NCBI RefSeq assembly: GCF_964340395.1
Contig: NC_135550.1
Coordinates: forward strand, 19,943,176 to 20,007,175
Origin: Glandiceps talaboti
Lineage: Eukaryota; Hemichordata; Enteropneusta; Spengelidae
Direction of reading: 5' to 3'
Length of the DNA: 64,000 bases
Shown: positions 11,020 through 20,672 of the stretch, piece after piece
Position numbering within the stretch: position 1 is the stretch's first letter
Layout: each line of letters opens with the position of its first letter
The notes under the pieces: generated by a model
Databases searched by the model: none
What the model was told of the DNA's origin: nothing
What the model saw: only the letters and a program-made list of their open reading frames with translations
Position numbers and translations under genes: made by a program

Positions 11020-14000
11020 CATGTCATCATTGTTCATATGTACTTTTATGTAGTGTTTGTTCCTGATCTGTGAGATTTTACAGAGGTGTGACAACACACT
11101 ACATTGCATTTAGTATATCAAGTCTGGTTTGCTCAAATAATGAGACTATAGATTTATATTTCCACCTTGTTTGCCATCAAAATTAATAATCTCTACTTGA
11201 AGCTTGTAGATGCTATGTATATAGCCACATGTAGTGGCAGTTGCAAAATGTGATAGCAGTGATATCACCATTTGTGTAAACTATGAACAAAATCATTTCC
11301 CTGATGTGAAAATATTTAAAATCAGCCTAATTGTTTGACCCTTGTAATTGATCTAATTCTTTAATATTACATTTTTTTTATTCCTCAGACACTCCAAAGT
11401 ATGACTGGCTACAGAATTCAAGTTTCAAACCAGAAGATGCCATTGTCATAGATGATCTGTACAAAAAGAAATCAAGAAACACTGACGAAGCAGCGGATAG
11501 CACAGATGTGAAACCACAAAATGTTGCAACAGAAGGAGAAAAGGGAAAGAGAAAAGGGGAGAAAGAACAAAAAAGGAAACATAAGCACAGAAGATACTCC
11601 TCAGATTCTGATGAAGAGCGCCCCCACAAGGCCAAGACAGAAAAATACAAGTCACACAGAAAGAGACATTATGATTCAGACGAGTACAAATCCAGTGATG
11701 ACAACAGAGATAAAAAGAGGTCAAATAGGAACAAAAAACATAAAAAGAAGCACAAACATCGATATAGTGACTCTTCTGATGATGAAAGGGAAAGAAATAA
11801 GAGAAAAGAAAAACATAAATCTGAACCACATTACAAACACAAGAAACACAAACATCATACAGATTTAGTGAATGTGAAATCGGAGAGAAACAGGTAAGTT
11901 TGCATTGGTAAATATAGTATTTTTAAAATAAACTATATTTGCCAAGGTTTAGGAAACTTGATATACAACAAAGTTGTTGCAAGGCTGTACAGATTATCTT
12001 CAATAATATGAAAGTAGCCATAGGGATGAGGATTGGATAATTATTTTGGATTTTTAATTTATAAAACTATTTTGTCATGGCTTCCTGCCTGTGAAAACAA
12101 TGTGAAACAACATATATTATGGCAAATGCTTGTTTGTAACTCAAGAATAAATTGTAAAATGTTTGTTACTGTATGTACAATTTACACATTTTTTTTAGCA
12201 TTTTGCAATATACAAACACAGACTTTGCCATGTTGTTTCACATTGACTTTCCAAGTAGGAAGCCATGATAAAATTGTTTTATCAATTAAAAATCCAAAAT
12301 AAATACCCAATCCTCATCCATATGGCCACTTTAAAGAGACAGTTGACTGTTGAGTATGATAGTAATCATAATGTACAGATTGGGGTGGGGGTCGGGTGGC
12401 CTGTTGATTGAGCACAAGTTTTAAACCCAAATTCCTACATTAATAGTGTTTAGTATAAACTGATCTTTGAACTGAAGAAGTGTTGCAATTTTTATACTTT
12501 TAATATACAAGTGTAAATACATCTGTCATACAAATATTTTCATATATTTACAGTGGGAGCAATGCAAGTGAGTTAATAAAACCAAAAACAAACTGGATAG
12601 ATGAAACAAGCCTGAAACTTGAAGATGCTTACAGAGTTGACAAGAAGTGTGACAAAAACAATCTTGCATTTGAATCCTTATATTACTTGGATACTGCAAG
12701 GTATCACAGAGTAGGTCAATCTTGTGTGGGCATGCCAAGAGGTCAGACCATACAATGGACAGACAAAAAACAGAAAAAGAAGAAAAAGAAACTAGATGCA
12801 GGCAGGTATTATGGCAAAGATGCTGTGTTATCTGTTATAGATGATAAAGTCAAGGTTATTGATGTTTCCAAACCTAAACTTGAAAGTGAGCGAGGTGGAC
12901 ATGCACGAAGTAGTGATTTGACCTATGTACCACTAGAAATCTCCATGACTGAAGTGACTGTAGTTGTACCAAGACTTGACAAAGACAGGATGTTTGAAGC
13001 TGTAGACCCACTTGGAATTCATGATCTAGCCACTCAGAAGTATCTCCAAGGGAAAGGAAACCCAAAACCGGATATCAGCAATGTTAGTGCATTCTTTGAA
13101 GACAAAGAAGCGGAAACAAGGAGTGAAGTCATGAGAAAAAAGATTGAGATGTTCAATCGGAAGACGCATAAAGACCCACAGGATGTCAAAACGTGGTTAG
13201 AATTTGTCAAGTTTCAAGATGAAGTTGCAAGCCAAGGAATCTTTGAGATGGATGATACAGCAGAGGTAGACAAAAGGAAGAAATTTAATCTTGCTATCAT
13301 GGAGAAGAAAATATCAATTTTAGAGAAAGCTATTGAGAAAAATCCAACTTCCATTGATTTGAAAATAGAACATCTAGAACTTTCCAGGGAGTTTTGGTCA
13401 TCTTCAAAACTACATGAACACTGGCAACAGATGGCTTTCTGTCATCCTAATGATGCATTGCTATGGCAACAGTATCTGATGTTTTCCCAGTCCAGCTTTT
13501 CCGTGTTTACATTCAGTAAGATTCAAAAACTGTATGGTAAATGTCTAAGTACACTGTCATCGGTTGCTGAGGGAACTTTTCAGTCACACAGACCACTGCC
13601 ACACACAGAACAGTACATGTTAGGTGAGTAAAGTTTTGAATTAATGCAGTGATCATTTTAAAAGTACATATACACAATTATAGAATCAGGGATTAGAGGA
13701 GAGCTACGAGGTGCAATTTTCAAGCTCTGCAAATAATGGCCAAGTATTAGCAAGGTTATTGTTTGTGTTCTATCTTTAAAGAAAACAACCATATTTTGTA
13801 GGATCATACATAGCCAATGTCATGTTTACTTCTCTTACAATTATTCTCATCTGAAAATGTTTTAATAATATTAAATTTTACATCTCCCATTAGAAGCCTG
13901 GTATAGCAATGTCGCCCTCTAGTGTTGATGCACACTGTAAATTTATTTCTCTGCATGTTCATGATGTTGTGAGGTGTCTCTAGTTTTGTGTCTTCCAGAT

Positions 14001-16936
14001 AATTCACAGACACTAAAGAAGGTTTTGCAATAAAATAGCTATTAACCAAAATGTTATTTTCTTTCAGATTTATTTATGCAACAATGTGAGTACATGAGAC
14101 AAGTTGGTCATGTTGAGAAAGCCATCGCTGCTTTCCAAGCAATGATAGAGTTCAATTGTTTCTGTCCATCACATTTAGAGGAATCTACCAAACCAAGTGG
14201 TCAGGTAAGCAGTCCCCTTACATGAACAGGTTCAACCTAGTCCAGTCAGTTGATAATCGTAGCTCAATAAAGTTAACATGATGGGATATCGAAACAGGAA
14301 AGATCCCTTAAAGGGGGCAGTATCATTGTTCTTGCACATGAGGGTTAACAATATGCTAGTGATTTGTTTAGAAAGAGACATACAGTGCAACACTTATGTT
14401 ACCTTGATTCTCAATTATTGGTGGATGAAAATGCCAAAAGATATAGACACAAATAGGCCTAGCAACTAAGACCTAGCAACAGCAAACTGACAGTGTCTAT
14501 TGCAAAGATGACAACTGTGATGGGGTAGTCAAGTGAATGAGCGTTATTGTTGTAACAGCTAGACTGGAGTAATATCAGGTACTGTTTAGCCTTTCAATCA
14601 GCTAGTTTAGAATAGTATTGTATTGTTTTGAGTAGTGTTAGATACTCTTTAATGTAGTAGTATAAGGGTTATGAAATATTTATATTCTTAACCCCAGGTT
14701 GCATTCTTTGAGACATTTTGGGATAGTGAAGAAGCTAAGTTTGGTGAGAAAGGTGCCAAAGGTTGGAATAAATGGATGCATAAGAAGGAGAAGGGAGGAT
14801 GGGAAGAAGTGGTATTGTTAGGACAACAAGGTAATGTAATGTAAATCAACTTGCCTTGTATGTATGTATGTATGTATGTATGTATGTATGTATGTATGTA
14901 TGTATGTATGTATGTATGTATGTGTGTGTGTATGTGTGTGTGTATGTGTGTGTGTGTATGTATGTATGTATGTATGTATGTATGTATGTATGTATGTATG
15001 TATGTATGTATGTATGTATGTTGTGATTGTTGGTAACTATCTTTCCACATTCTGATGACTGTACAAGTAGCATGTGTTCAAAATTTTGGAGAAGTTTTAG
15101 AAAATGATAATTGATATGATTTCTTTAATTTTTGTTGTTATAGATGAAGAGGATGAAATTGACAAAGAAGATGAACTCATACAAACCAGTGATCCACTGT
15201 GGAAAGTATGGTATAAAGTAGAAAACAGCAGAGAACAACAACACTGGTTACCATGGAAACCAGACACAAAGAAAGGAGAGACTGAAGATGACTGTGAAGA
15301 TCCTGACAGAATGGTGTTATTTGATGACATCAGTTCATCATTATTCAAAGTCACATCACTAGATCTAAAGTTTCTACTTGTACTCCGTTTCCTTCACTTT
15401 CTTGGCATACCTACCTGTCCGGTGTACTCCACAGCTTGCTTTCAAACTGAGAGACACTTCCTTGTTAGCTTAGAAGACACATCACAAGTTTTACAGCAGT
15501 CGTTCAGCTCATCTGGACTAGGATGGTGTCTGATGTGTAAAGGTGTGAATTGTGGGCTACCAACCCTAGATATGGAGACACAGTCTACATGTAGAGAGAA
15601 GGGGCCTTGGTATCAGAGATCTGTCGAATTCAATGAGCTCATAACACAGGTGTTCTCACAAATTCTTCACTTTTTCACTGGTGATGCAAGGACTCATCTC
15701 ACTTTGGTTTGGCTACAGTATGAGGCTGCAAAGGCCTCCATTGGCAGTAAGAAGTCCAAACATAAAACTAAAACTGCCAGGAAGTTTGCAAAGTCGGTGT
15801 TGAAAGAAAGCCACAACAGGAATAATTTACTACTGTGGGAAGCGTACGCACAGTTTGAATGGTCTGCTGGTAATGTGGATGAAGCAAGGAAAGTCTTTGA
15901 TATGGCCTTAGCCTTGTATGGTCAACTTGGTAAGGATGTGCAAAGTCTAGACATGAAACTAGCTGCTGCCAAACTGTGCCATAGGTATGCTGAACTTGAA
16001 CTTGGATTTGACAAGGTAGACCAGTGGACGTTAAATTGTTTGAAGAATAACAAGACAGAGAGATTGATAGTAGAAGAATCAGTGAAAAACCGGGCTTTGC
16101 ACATACTGACCAGGTTTGGAGAAGGCAGCATTTATAGTGCTACAAGCAGCAATACTTCAGTAAATCCACTCAGTGTGCTAAAAGCAAGGAATATTTATCA
16201 ACAGGAATTCCACAAAAAGGCGGAATCTCACAAAGAGAATCTATCATCTGTGTCTAATATTCAGGTACCATGTGGCAGCTTCATCATGCATTTCACAATC
16301 TGTTATGCCCTTTTCCAGTATCTGAGTGTAGGGTTGCAGGCGGCCACCATCATCTTTGAAGAAGGTCTGACTATGTTGAAAAGTCTGTGTAAATTTCCTC
16401 AACGAACTGAGGACAGGTTTAACAGCATCGCAGAGCATTGTGTGTTGGACTATGAGATCCTACTGACAGCATATGTAAGACTTCACTTCTATCACATGAT
16501 GCATCGATCAGTGGCACTCACTCCAGTTAGGAATCTCCTCAAGAGAGCAATGGCAGAGTTTCCAGACAGTCCCACCTTTATGCATTACTTTATTGTGCTA
16601 GAGTTGAGGTCCCACATAGCTGGTCGAGTGAGGAGATACTTTGACCATGCCACAAAGGAAACAACCACACCATTGCCATGGTTGTATGGTGTGTTTGCTG
16701 AACAGTTGAGACAACACACTATAGAACAAACACTAGGACAAGCCACTGTACCTCTATCACTACCAAACGTAGCACCATCCACTGGTAAGTTTGTTTTTAA
16801 AAATTTCAAAAAGTTATTTTTGAAGTATGTTCTTTATTTGTGTGGTCTGCACATGATGATGCCATGAAAAGATCTTAAGTTTTCTTAATGGACATGGTTC
16901 TGTGCTTTGTTTTTAGGTCTGTATTGTGATATCCAA

Positions 16937-16991
<55 letters not shown>

Positions 16992-18789
16992 TATGTTACT
17001 ATTTGCATGTGTTATGTTATTATATGAGTGTGTCATGTTCCTGTGTTATGTTAGTTGGGATGTGTACTATATGATACTGTGATAAGTGTCACTGTCCTGT
17101 TATGTAAAATGTATTATGTACATAGATAAACTTAAATATTACAGTCTTGATCATTTTAATTTCTGTGTTTGTCCATGACAGCTTTGACTTGGCAGCTACC
17201 ATCTACTGGTATAACTCACAGAATAAGGTCATTATTTGAAAAGTCTGTGTCACACAGGACTGTTAGGTATAGTGTACTACTGTGGAGGATGTATATTCAG
17301 TTTGAGGTAAGTTGACAATCATAGCTTTTATCAAATATGTCTAGAAAGGCTCTTCATATTACCTGACAAGTGACATGGCAAGTCTGATGACAATATAACA
17401 AACCCTAGTTGTTGTAGACATGTAGTTTGACATTCAAATGATTGTTTTGTCCCAATCTTTCTTGACATTATTTGTTTGATTATCGATGCTGTGACTTGGG
17501 AGGATAATGTACCAAAGTAGATTTGTTGCCCAGCTGCCAGTGTTGGCTGGGTTTGATTAAAATATGAACCAGGTCTGTATGTAAGCAGTGTGATGCTCAG
17601 TTTGACCCTGCCAAACAATGTAGGTTTCCCCCAGGTACTCTAGTTTCCTCCTGCTTTAACAACTCTGCAGGGCACAGGACGCTACTCCTTGGCAACCATT
17701 CAACAAATTTCTGAATTCATTTAGACGAATAAAGATTATCATTATTATTATTATATGAAAAGTTCAATATTTTTATAAAAACTTTACAAAGAGCTGACAT
17801 TCAGGAAATAATGTACAATCAGAGTGTAATTCTCCACTCTCATAATGTTGTGTAGGAAGGGATATTGTGTATTAGAAAATTGTATGCATAGTACATTATA
17901 TATCAGAATGTCCTATGCTTTGTTTATACAACTGTGTTATTATCACAGTAACAGCTGTCATTGTTTAGAATGTGTAATAGCCTTTACCGACAAATTATAA
18001 AGTCAATTTTGTCATGCAATCAACCAGAAAACATGGTTGCAAGCTTGTTGTCTAGAATCATAAAGGATTCTGTTATTGTCATGTTACAGTTTGTTGGGAA
18101 ATTATCATCCAACTGGAATGATTTGTGAGGGGTCAATTATTGACAGTGTTTCTGTTGATGTATCTACAGGTGTTACATGGAAGTAAGGAAAGAGGCAAGT
18201 CTATATTCTACAGAAGTCTTCAACACTGCCCCTGGGCCAAGGTAAGATATTCGATACTGTTATTTTAATCTATTTTATAATTTGATTAAGACCTTTTAGG
18301 ATGTTAAAGAACAGCTGGGGGATAATGGGACTTAGGCAGCAATGTGGTCTTGATTTTAATGATCAACTTAGCATTATTAGCCTTGAATGGGTGGGATAAA
18401 TATTTGTACTAAATCTATAAAAGTTAATGTTTATTTTCAACTTGCATGTGCTATTTGTTGCCATGAAAGTAAAGAATATGACATGCAATGAAATTTTGCA
18501 TTTGTGACACAATGCTGAAAGTTAAACGAGAGACCCTGATGATTTCTTCAATGATAACTCATGTAACTTGTGATTTGGTTGTTATTGACAGGTGATCTAT
18601 ATGGATGCTGTACAGTACTTTCCCAGTGATCTACTCCAGATACTGGATTTAATGATGGAAAAGGAGATCAGAGTACGGGCTCCTCTAGAAGAAATTGAAT
18701 TATTAATGAAAGCTAAACAACAAGAACTTGATACAGAATCTGACAAACTTGATGAAGATGAAGCTGAAGGTGAAGATGTTCAACTGTAA
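9857..18789 (+). CDS. NRDE2, nuclear RNA surveillance/RNAi factor (9 exons)
   Basis: Join 9857-10028, 11389-11893, 12554-13623, 14068-14204, 14698-14830, 15144-16784, 17182-17306, 18170-18241, 18592-18789. The nine exons total 4,053 nt (1,350 residues plus stop) and the frame is preserved at every junction; human NRDE2 is 1,164. Order: short N-terminus (1-57), a DWLQNSSF segment, a Lys/Arg/His/Ser-Asp-rich region (about 105-225), the conserved part matching the human MTR4-binding segment (about 228-330, SLYYLDTARY and GQSCVGMP), then the HAT-repeat helical body to about 1290, ending in QYFPSDLLQILDLM and an acidic tail. Known role: human NRDE2 binds the RNA helicase MTR4 and restrains exosome targeting in nuclear speckles; worm NRDE-2 acts in nuclear RNAi. 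The ATG at 9857 has A at -3 and G at +4. The family call is by recalled similarity and is very sure. Confidence 0.95.
10121..10151. repeat. Perfect hairpin, 13-bp arms
   Basis: CCTACAAATTTCC is separated by ATCGT from its exact reverse complement GGAAATTTGTAGG. On the NRDE2 pre-mRNA this would fold into a strong stem-loop about 90 nt after the exon 1 donor. It could affect splicing, be the tip of an old inverted-repeat element, or be neutral. Confidence 0.85.
10343..10371 (+). other. AATAAA followed by A14: retroposed 3' end or intronic poly(A) site
   Basis: AATAAA at 10343-10348 is followed 9 bp later by fourteen A's (10358-10371). A genomic A-run just after a polyadenylation signal is the mark of a reverse-transcribed transcript. 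No target-site duplication is evident, so the 5' limit of any retrocopy is unknown. An alternative is an intronic poly(A) signal yielding a short NRDE2 transcript. Confidence 0.45.
10385..10429 (-). CDS. Candidate minus-strand first exon (15 codons)
   Basis: On the minus strand an ATG opens MTQGRRSRGVVQDYL, immediately followed by a consensus donor TTG|GTAAGT, phase 0. A basic N-terminus with a strong donor is how a small first exon would look, and the CpG-rich surroundings could be a divergent promoter. No downstream exon was identified, and transcription would run antisense across NRDE2 exon 1. Low confidence. Confidence 0.2.
10988..11018. repeat. (GT)n microsatellite
   Basis: An uninterrupted GT dinucleotide run of about 31 bp in NRDE2 intron 1. 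Confidence 0.95.
11389..11893 (+). CDS. NRDE2 exon 2
   Basis: The acceptor is TTCCTCAG. It opens with DTPKYDWLQNSSFKPEDA, aligning with the human DWLSNPSF segment, then enters a charged Lys/Arg/His-rich stretch with SSDSDEE and SDSSDDE clusters typical of nuclear-speckle proteins. The donor AG|GTAAGT is phase 2. A second open frame on the opposite strand is a composition artefact. Confidence 0.93.
12011..12332. mobile_element. MITE with ~120 bp terminal inverted repeats
   Basis: The left arm, starting AAAGTAGCCATAGGGATGAG, is mirrored by the right arm, whose reverse complement starts AAAGTGGCCATATGGATGAG. Identity continues through GGATTTTTAATT, TCATGGCTTCCT and CAATGTGAAACAACAT for about 110-120 bp, with an AT-rich centre of about 80 bp. 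The whole 322 bp lies in NRDE2 intron 2. There is no transposase, so it would be a non-autonomous element. No target-site duplication was clear, so the superfamily is unassigned. Confidence 0.8.
12554..13623 (+). CDS. NRDE2 exon 3
   Basis: The acceptor is ATTTACAG. It carries the putative MTR4-binding region (TNWIDETSLKLED, LYYLDTARYHRVGQS), a lysine run (QKKKKKK), then DPLGIHDLATQKYLQGKG and the first HAT-type helices (FNRKTHKDPQDVKTWLEFVK, HPNDALLWQQYL). The donor is TTAG|GTGAGT, phase 1. Confidence 0.95.
13624..14067 (+). other. NRDE2 intron 3
   Basis: A 444 bp AT-rich intron. It contains a short GC-richer block with TGTCGCCCTCTAGTG near 13911, reminiscent of interspersed-repeat fragments, but nothing I can assign. 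Confidence 0.5.
14068..14204 (+). CDS. NRDE2 exon 4
   Basis: The acceptor is TTCTTTCAG. It encodes a helical HAT segment, LFMQQCEYMRQVGHVEKA then FQAMIEFNCF, closely matching the human LFLQQCHFLRQAGHSEKA segment. The donor CAG|GTAAGC is phase 0. Confidence 0.95.
14205..14697 (+). other. NRDE2 intron 4
   Basis: A 493 bp AT-rich intron. I see no repeat element or alternative exon in it. Confidence 0.6.
14698..14830 (+). CDS. NRDE2 exon 5
   Basis: The acceptor is ACCCCAG. It encodes VAFFETFWDSEEAKFGEKGA and GWNKWMHKKEKGGW, which align with the human VEFFEPFWDSGEP and GWKAWMHQQERGGW blocks. The donor AAG|GTAATG is phase 1 and is followed 28 bp later by a large TATG microsatellite. Confidence 0.95.
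14859..15020. repeat. (TATG)n microsatellite
   Basis: About 160 bp of TATG tetranucleotides with a central GTGTGTGTATG-type interruption (about 14922-14957). It begins 28 bp after the NRDE2 exon 5 donor. All open frames over it are simple-repeat artefacts. Confidence 0.95.
15144..16784 (+). CDS. NRDE2 exon 6 (1.64 kb)
   Basis: The largest exon, residues about 673-1220. It begins with an acidic DEEDEIDKEDE stretch, then the conserved WLPWKPD and EDDCEDPDRMVLFDDI blocks (human HWRPWRPD, EEDCEDPERQVLFDDI). The middle and end are helical HAT repeats (LLLWEAYAQFEWSAGNVDEA, ARKVFDMALALYG). The donor is ACTG|GTAAGT, phase 1; open frame continues for about 80 bp into the intron and is not coding. 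Confidence 0.95.
16941..16985. repeat. (GT)n microsatellite
   Basis: About 45 bp of GT repeat in NRDE2 intron 6, followed by looser repeats around GTGTTATGTTA (to about 17055). Confidence 0.93.
17182..17306 (+). CDS. NRDE2 exon 7
   Basis: The acceptor is CATGACAG. It encodes ALTWQLPSTGITHRIRSLFE and VLLWRMYIQFE, matching the human ATIPETGLMHRIQALFE and PLLWRMYLNF segments. The donor GAG|GTAAGT is phase 0. Confidence 0.95.
17307..18169 (+). other. NRDE2 intron 7
   Basis: An 863 bp intron. Apart from the retroposon-like block at 17560-17756 it is AT-rich with nothing recognised. Confidence 0.55.
17560..17756 (+). mobile_element. SINE/LINE-tail-like retroposon remnant
   Basis: Contains AGGTTTCCCCCAGGTACTCT and TTTCCTCCTGCTTTAACA, a motif common in dispersed retroposons of marine invertebrates, and ends in AATAAAG followed by a (ATT)n tract (about 17729-17752). 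A simple trinucleotide tail after such a block is typical of LINE-mobilised elements. The 5' boundary is unclear and no RNA polymerase III boxes were confirmed. Confidence 0.5.
18170..18241 (+). CDS. NRDE2 exon 8
   Basis: A 72 bp exon (24 codons), acceptor ATCTACAG and donor AAG|GTAAGA, both phase 0. It encodes GSKERGKSIFYRSLQHCPWA, nearly the human GNKERSKGVFYKALQNCPWA. Confidence 0.95.
18592..18789 (+). CDS. NRDE2 exon 9 (terminal)
   Basis: The acceptor is TATTGACAG. It encodes VIYMDAVQYFPSDLLQILDL then EKEIRVRAPLEEIELLM, matching the human C-terminus, and ends in an extra acidic tail of about 20 residues with a TAA stop. The human protein stops near ELELLLED. Confidence 0.95.
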   Translation: MIYMDAVQYFPSDLLQILDLMMEKEIRVRAPLEEIELLMKAKQQELDTESDKLDEDEAEGEDVQL

Positions 18790-18863
18790 TGTGTTGATGT
18801 CACCACCTTATACTTGACTTTGAACAGAAATTGATGTGGCACTCGGGTGGAGAGAGGACATTG

Positions 18864-18869
18864 AATAAA
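18864..18869 (+). terminator. NRDE2 polyadenylation signal
   Basis: AATAAA 75 bp after the NRDE2 stop codon, the first canonical signal downstream, implying a 3' UTR of roughly 100 nt. Further AATAAA-like hexamers lie near 19844, so a longer 3' UTR is possible. Confidence 0.65.
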
Positions 18870-18889
18870 AATGAACTTGTCACACTTGG

Positions 18890-20295
18890 ATCAAGACAGA
18901 TACCCAACAGCAGGTGTAAAAAAATTAGTAGCTCCTGGCAGTGTTGGCTGTAAGCCAAAGTCTGAGACAAGATAAATCACCAAGTGACTGACTATATCAT
19001 TTCTATGAACCATATTCAATTTTGTATACATTACAGAGTGAAGACATTTGCATTATATCACCTCTACTCTATACTTTGAAAGGTCCAACCGTTGGTCCGC
19101 TTATGTATCCTCTTGCTATCTACATGAGAGAACGCATTATATAAGCGAAAAAAACACCTGGATCTTTCAGGCTATTCTACGGTATTGAAGATCTCACATG
19201 GGAGAACTAAAACATCTTTCATGTTCTGTTTGCAATCAGCATGGTCTATACTACTGATACGAAAGTTGTAAAATGGGTTTGAGATTAGGGAATGTCAAAA
19301 ATCTGAAAAGTTTTGTTGTGGACCTTTAAAAGCAGCTGATCCATGCTTCAGAAATGTTGACTTTTAAAAGAAACAGTGGTACTACTAGTTACTACATGTC
19401 ACAAAGTGATGATTTACTACAAAGGAAATAGCATGTGCTGCTGGTACTTAGTAGTACTGTTATGATTACTTTGGAAAGTTTAGTAAAAAAAATATTGATA
19501 ACTATATATGGACATACAGATATGTGATGCAATTGAAACTATTTTACATAACTACACAACTATCATTCTTCAAGTTTGTCATTGAAATCATAAAATGATA
19601 GAATATAAAAGCAGTATAAAAACAGATTTAGTAAAGATTAGCAAACAAGAGGTGTGAGAATGACCTAATTATGGGTATTGTCATGTAAATGAGGTAGTTG
19701 TGACATGAATATTCATGAAGTGGGTGAACCATTCACAATACATTATGCAATTTGTAAACAAAGCCTGAAGACAGACAGAATGATATCAACTCTCACCTAC
19801 TCATTACAACTGGCAAAACAGTTCAAGTGGATTTACAGTGCAAATAAATGATGATATTTATAGTACAATGCAGTGTTTGTACAGTTGATGTGTACCTTGT
19901 GCAACTACAAATACTGCAGTTCTAATTTCAAAAGAAATAATGCCCCCAAATAGAGATGGTAGTCTCCTCTCTGACCCTACTAGGTTGAATAGCTTTGATT
20001 GAATAAATCCATGGATTGTAGTCACTGTACAGTATCTCACACACTAAATAACGTCTGCCGTTTCATAGATGTTCACAGAGGACACCTGTCTGAAATTGAT
20101 TAAATGGATTTTTAATCTGTAAACCAATTTATTTTATTAATAGAACACATTGAGAGAAGAGAGGGTAGCAACAGACTACTTGATAGTACCTGTAATGCGA
20201 AATGTTGGATTTTAGAAATTAGGACATTGCTGACATCTACTGTTAAATATTTTAGCTCTCTAGACTCGTTTTTTTTTCACAAATAATCAGCCAAG
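18890..20295. other. Convergent intergenic region
   Basis: About 1.4 kb between the 3' ends of NRDE2 (+) and the 440-residue gene (-). It contains a 249 bp segment at 19079-19327 bounded by AAAGGTCCA and its complement (possible short-TIR MITE). The rest is AT-rich. No further gene seen. Confidence 0.55.
19079..19327. mobile_element. Possible short MITE with AAAGGTCCA ends
   Basis: The segment starts AAAGGTCCA and ends with the exact complement TGGACCTTT. Homology of the arms stops after nine bases and no target-site duplication is visible, so this may be chance. Confidence 0.25.
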
Positions 20296-20315
20296 TGGTG
20301 ACATGGTAAAAGTAA

Positions 20316-20321
20316 TTTATT
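20316..20321 (-). terminator. Polyadenylation signal of the 440-residue gene
   Basis: TTTATT on the plus strand, AATAAA on the minus strand in the context TGCAATAAATTAC, about 350 bp past the stop codon at 20673. Other TTTATT words nearby mean the exact site is uncertain. Confidence 0.5.
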
Positions 20322-20672
20322 GCACTTTCCAGCAAGTACTATAGTACATATAAATATAAAAGTTGTCATAGTTTTTATCACCTAATTCACAATAGTGTAT
20401 ACAATTTTACATGTAGTAGCCCCAGGTAACAGTACAAATTAGAAAGAAGGGTGACATTTCTCATTGAATAGATAATGCCTATATTAATTCAATTAGTCGT
20501 CATGACAACCATATTTATACAAAATGTCCTTTACAATGTTTGTATTCATAACACACTCAAATTAGGTTATGGTGATGTATTAAAATATGAAACAGGTAGG
20601 TTGGCATGGCAACGACCTCAATTACAAGTGACATGTTATGTGAATGTGCAATCATCGACAGAGAAGTGAAAT

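Larger units (their letters stand above)
10029..11388 (+). other. NRDE2 intron 1
   Basis: This 1.36 kb intron holds a perfect hairpin (10121-10151), an AATAAA plus A14 retroposon-like end (10343-10371), a candidate minus-strand micro-exon (10385-10429), a CpG-rich part around 10540-10640 with short overlapping TCGCAATACGT repeats, and a (GT)n tract. The rest is AT-rich with nothing recognised. Confidence 0.7.

Noticed and set aside
11446-11829. 127-codon minus-strand open frame
   Set aside because: It is antisense to the lysine/arginine-rich NRDE2 exon 2; the low-complexity coding strand leaves the opposite strand free of stops.
14846-15073. Tyr/Ile/His/Thr and Met/Tyr/Val/Cys repeat peptides
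   Set aside because: Pure translation of the TATG microsatellite in intron 5.
16785-16867. Extension of the NRDE2 exon 6 reading frame
   Set aside because: The ACTG|GTAAGT donor at 16784 restores the conserved protein in exon 7; the downstream residues are intron translation.
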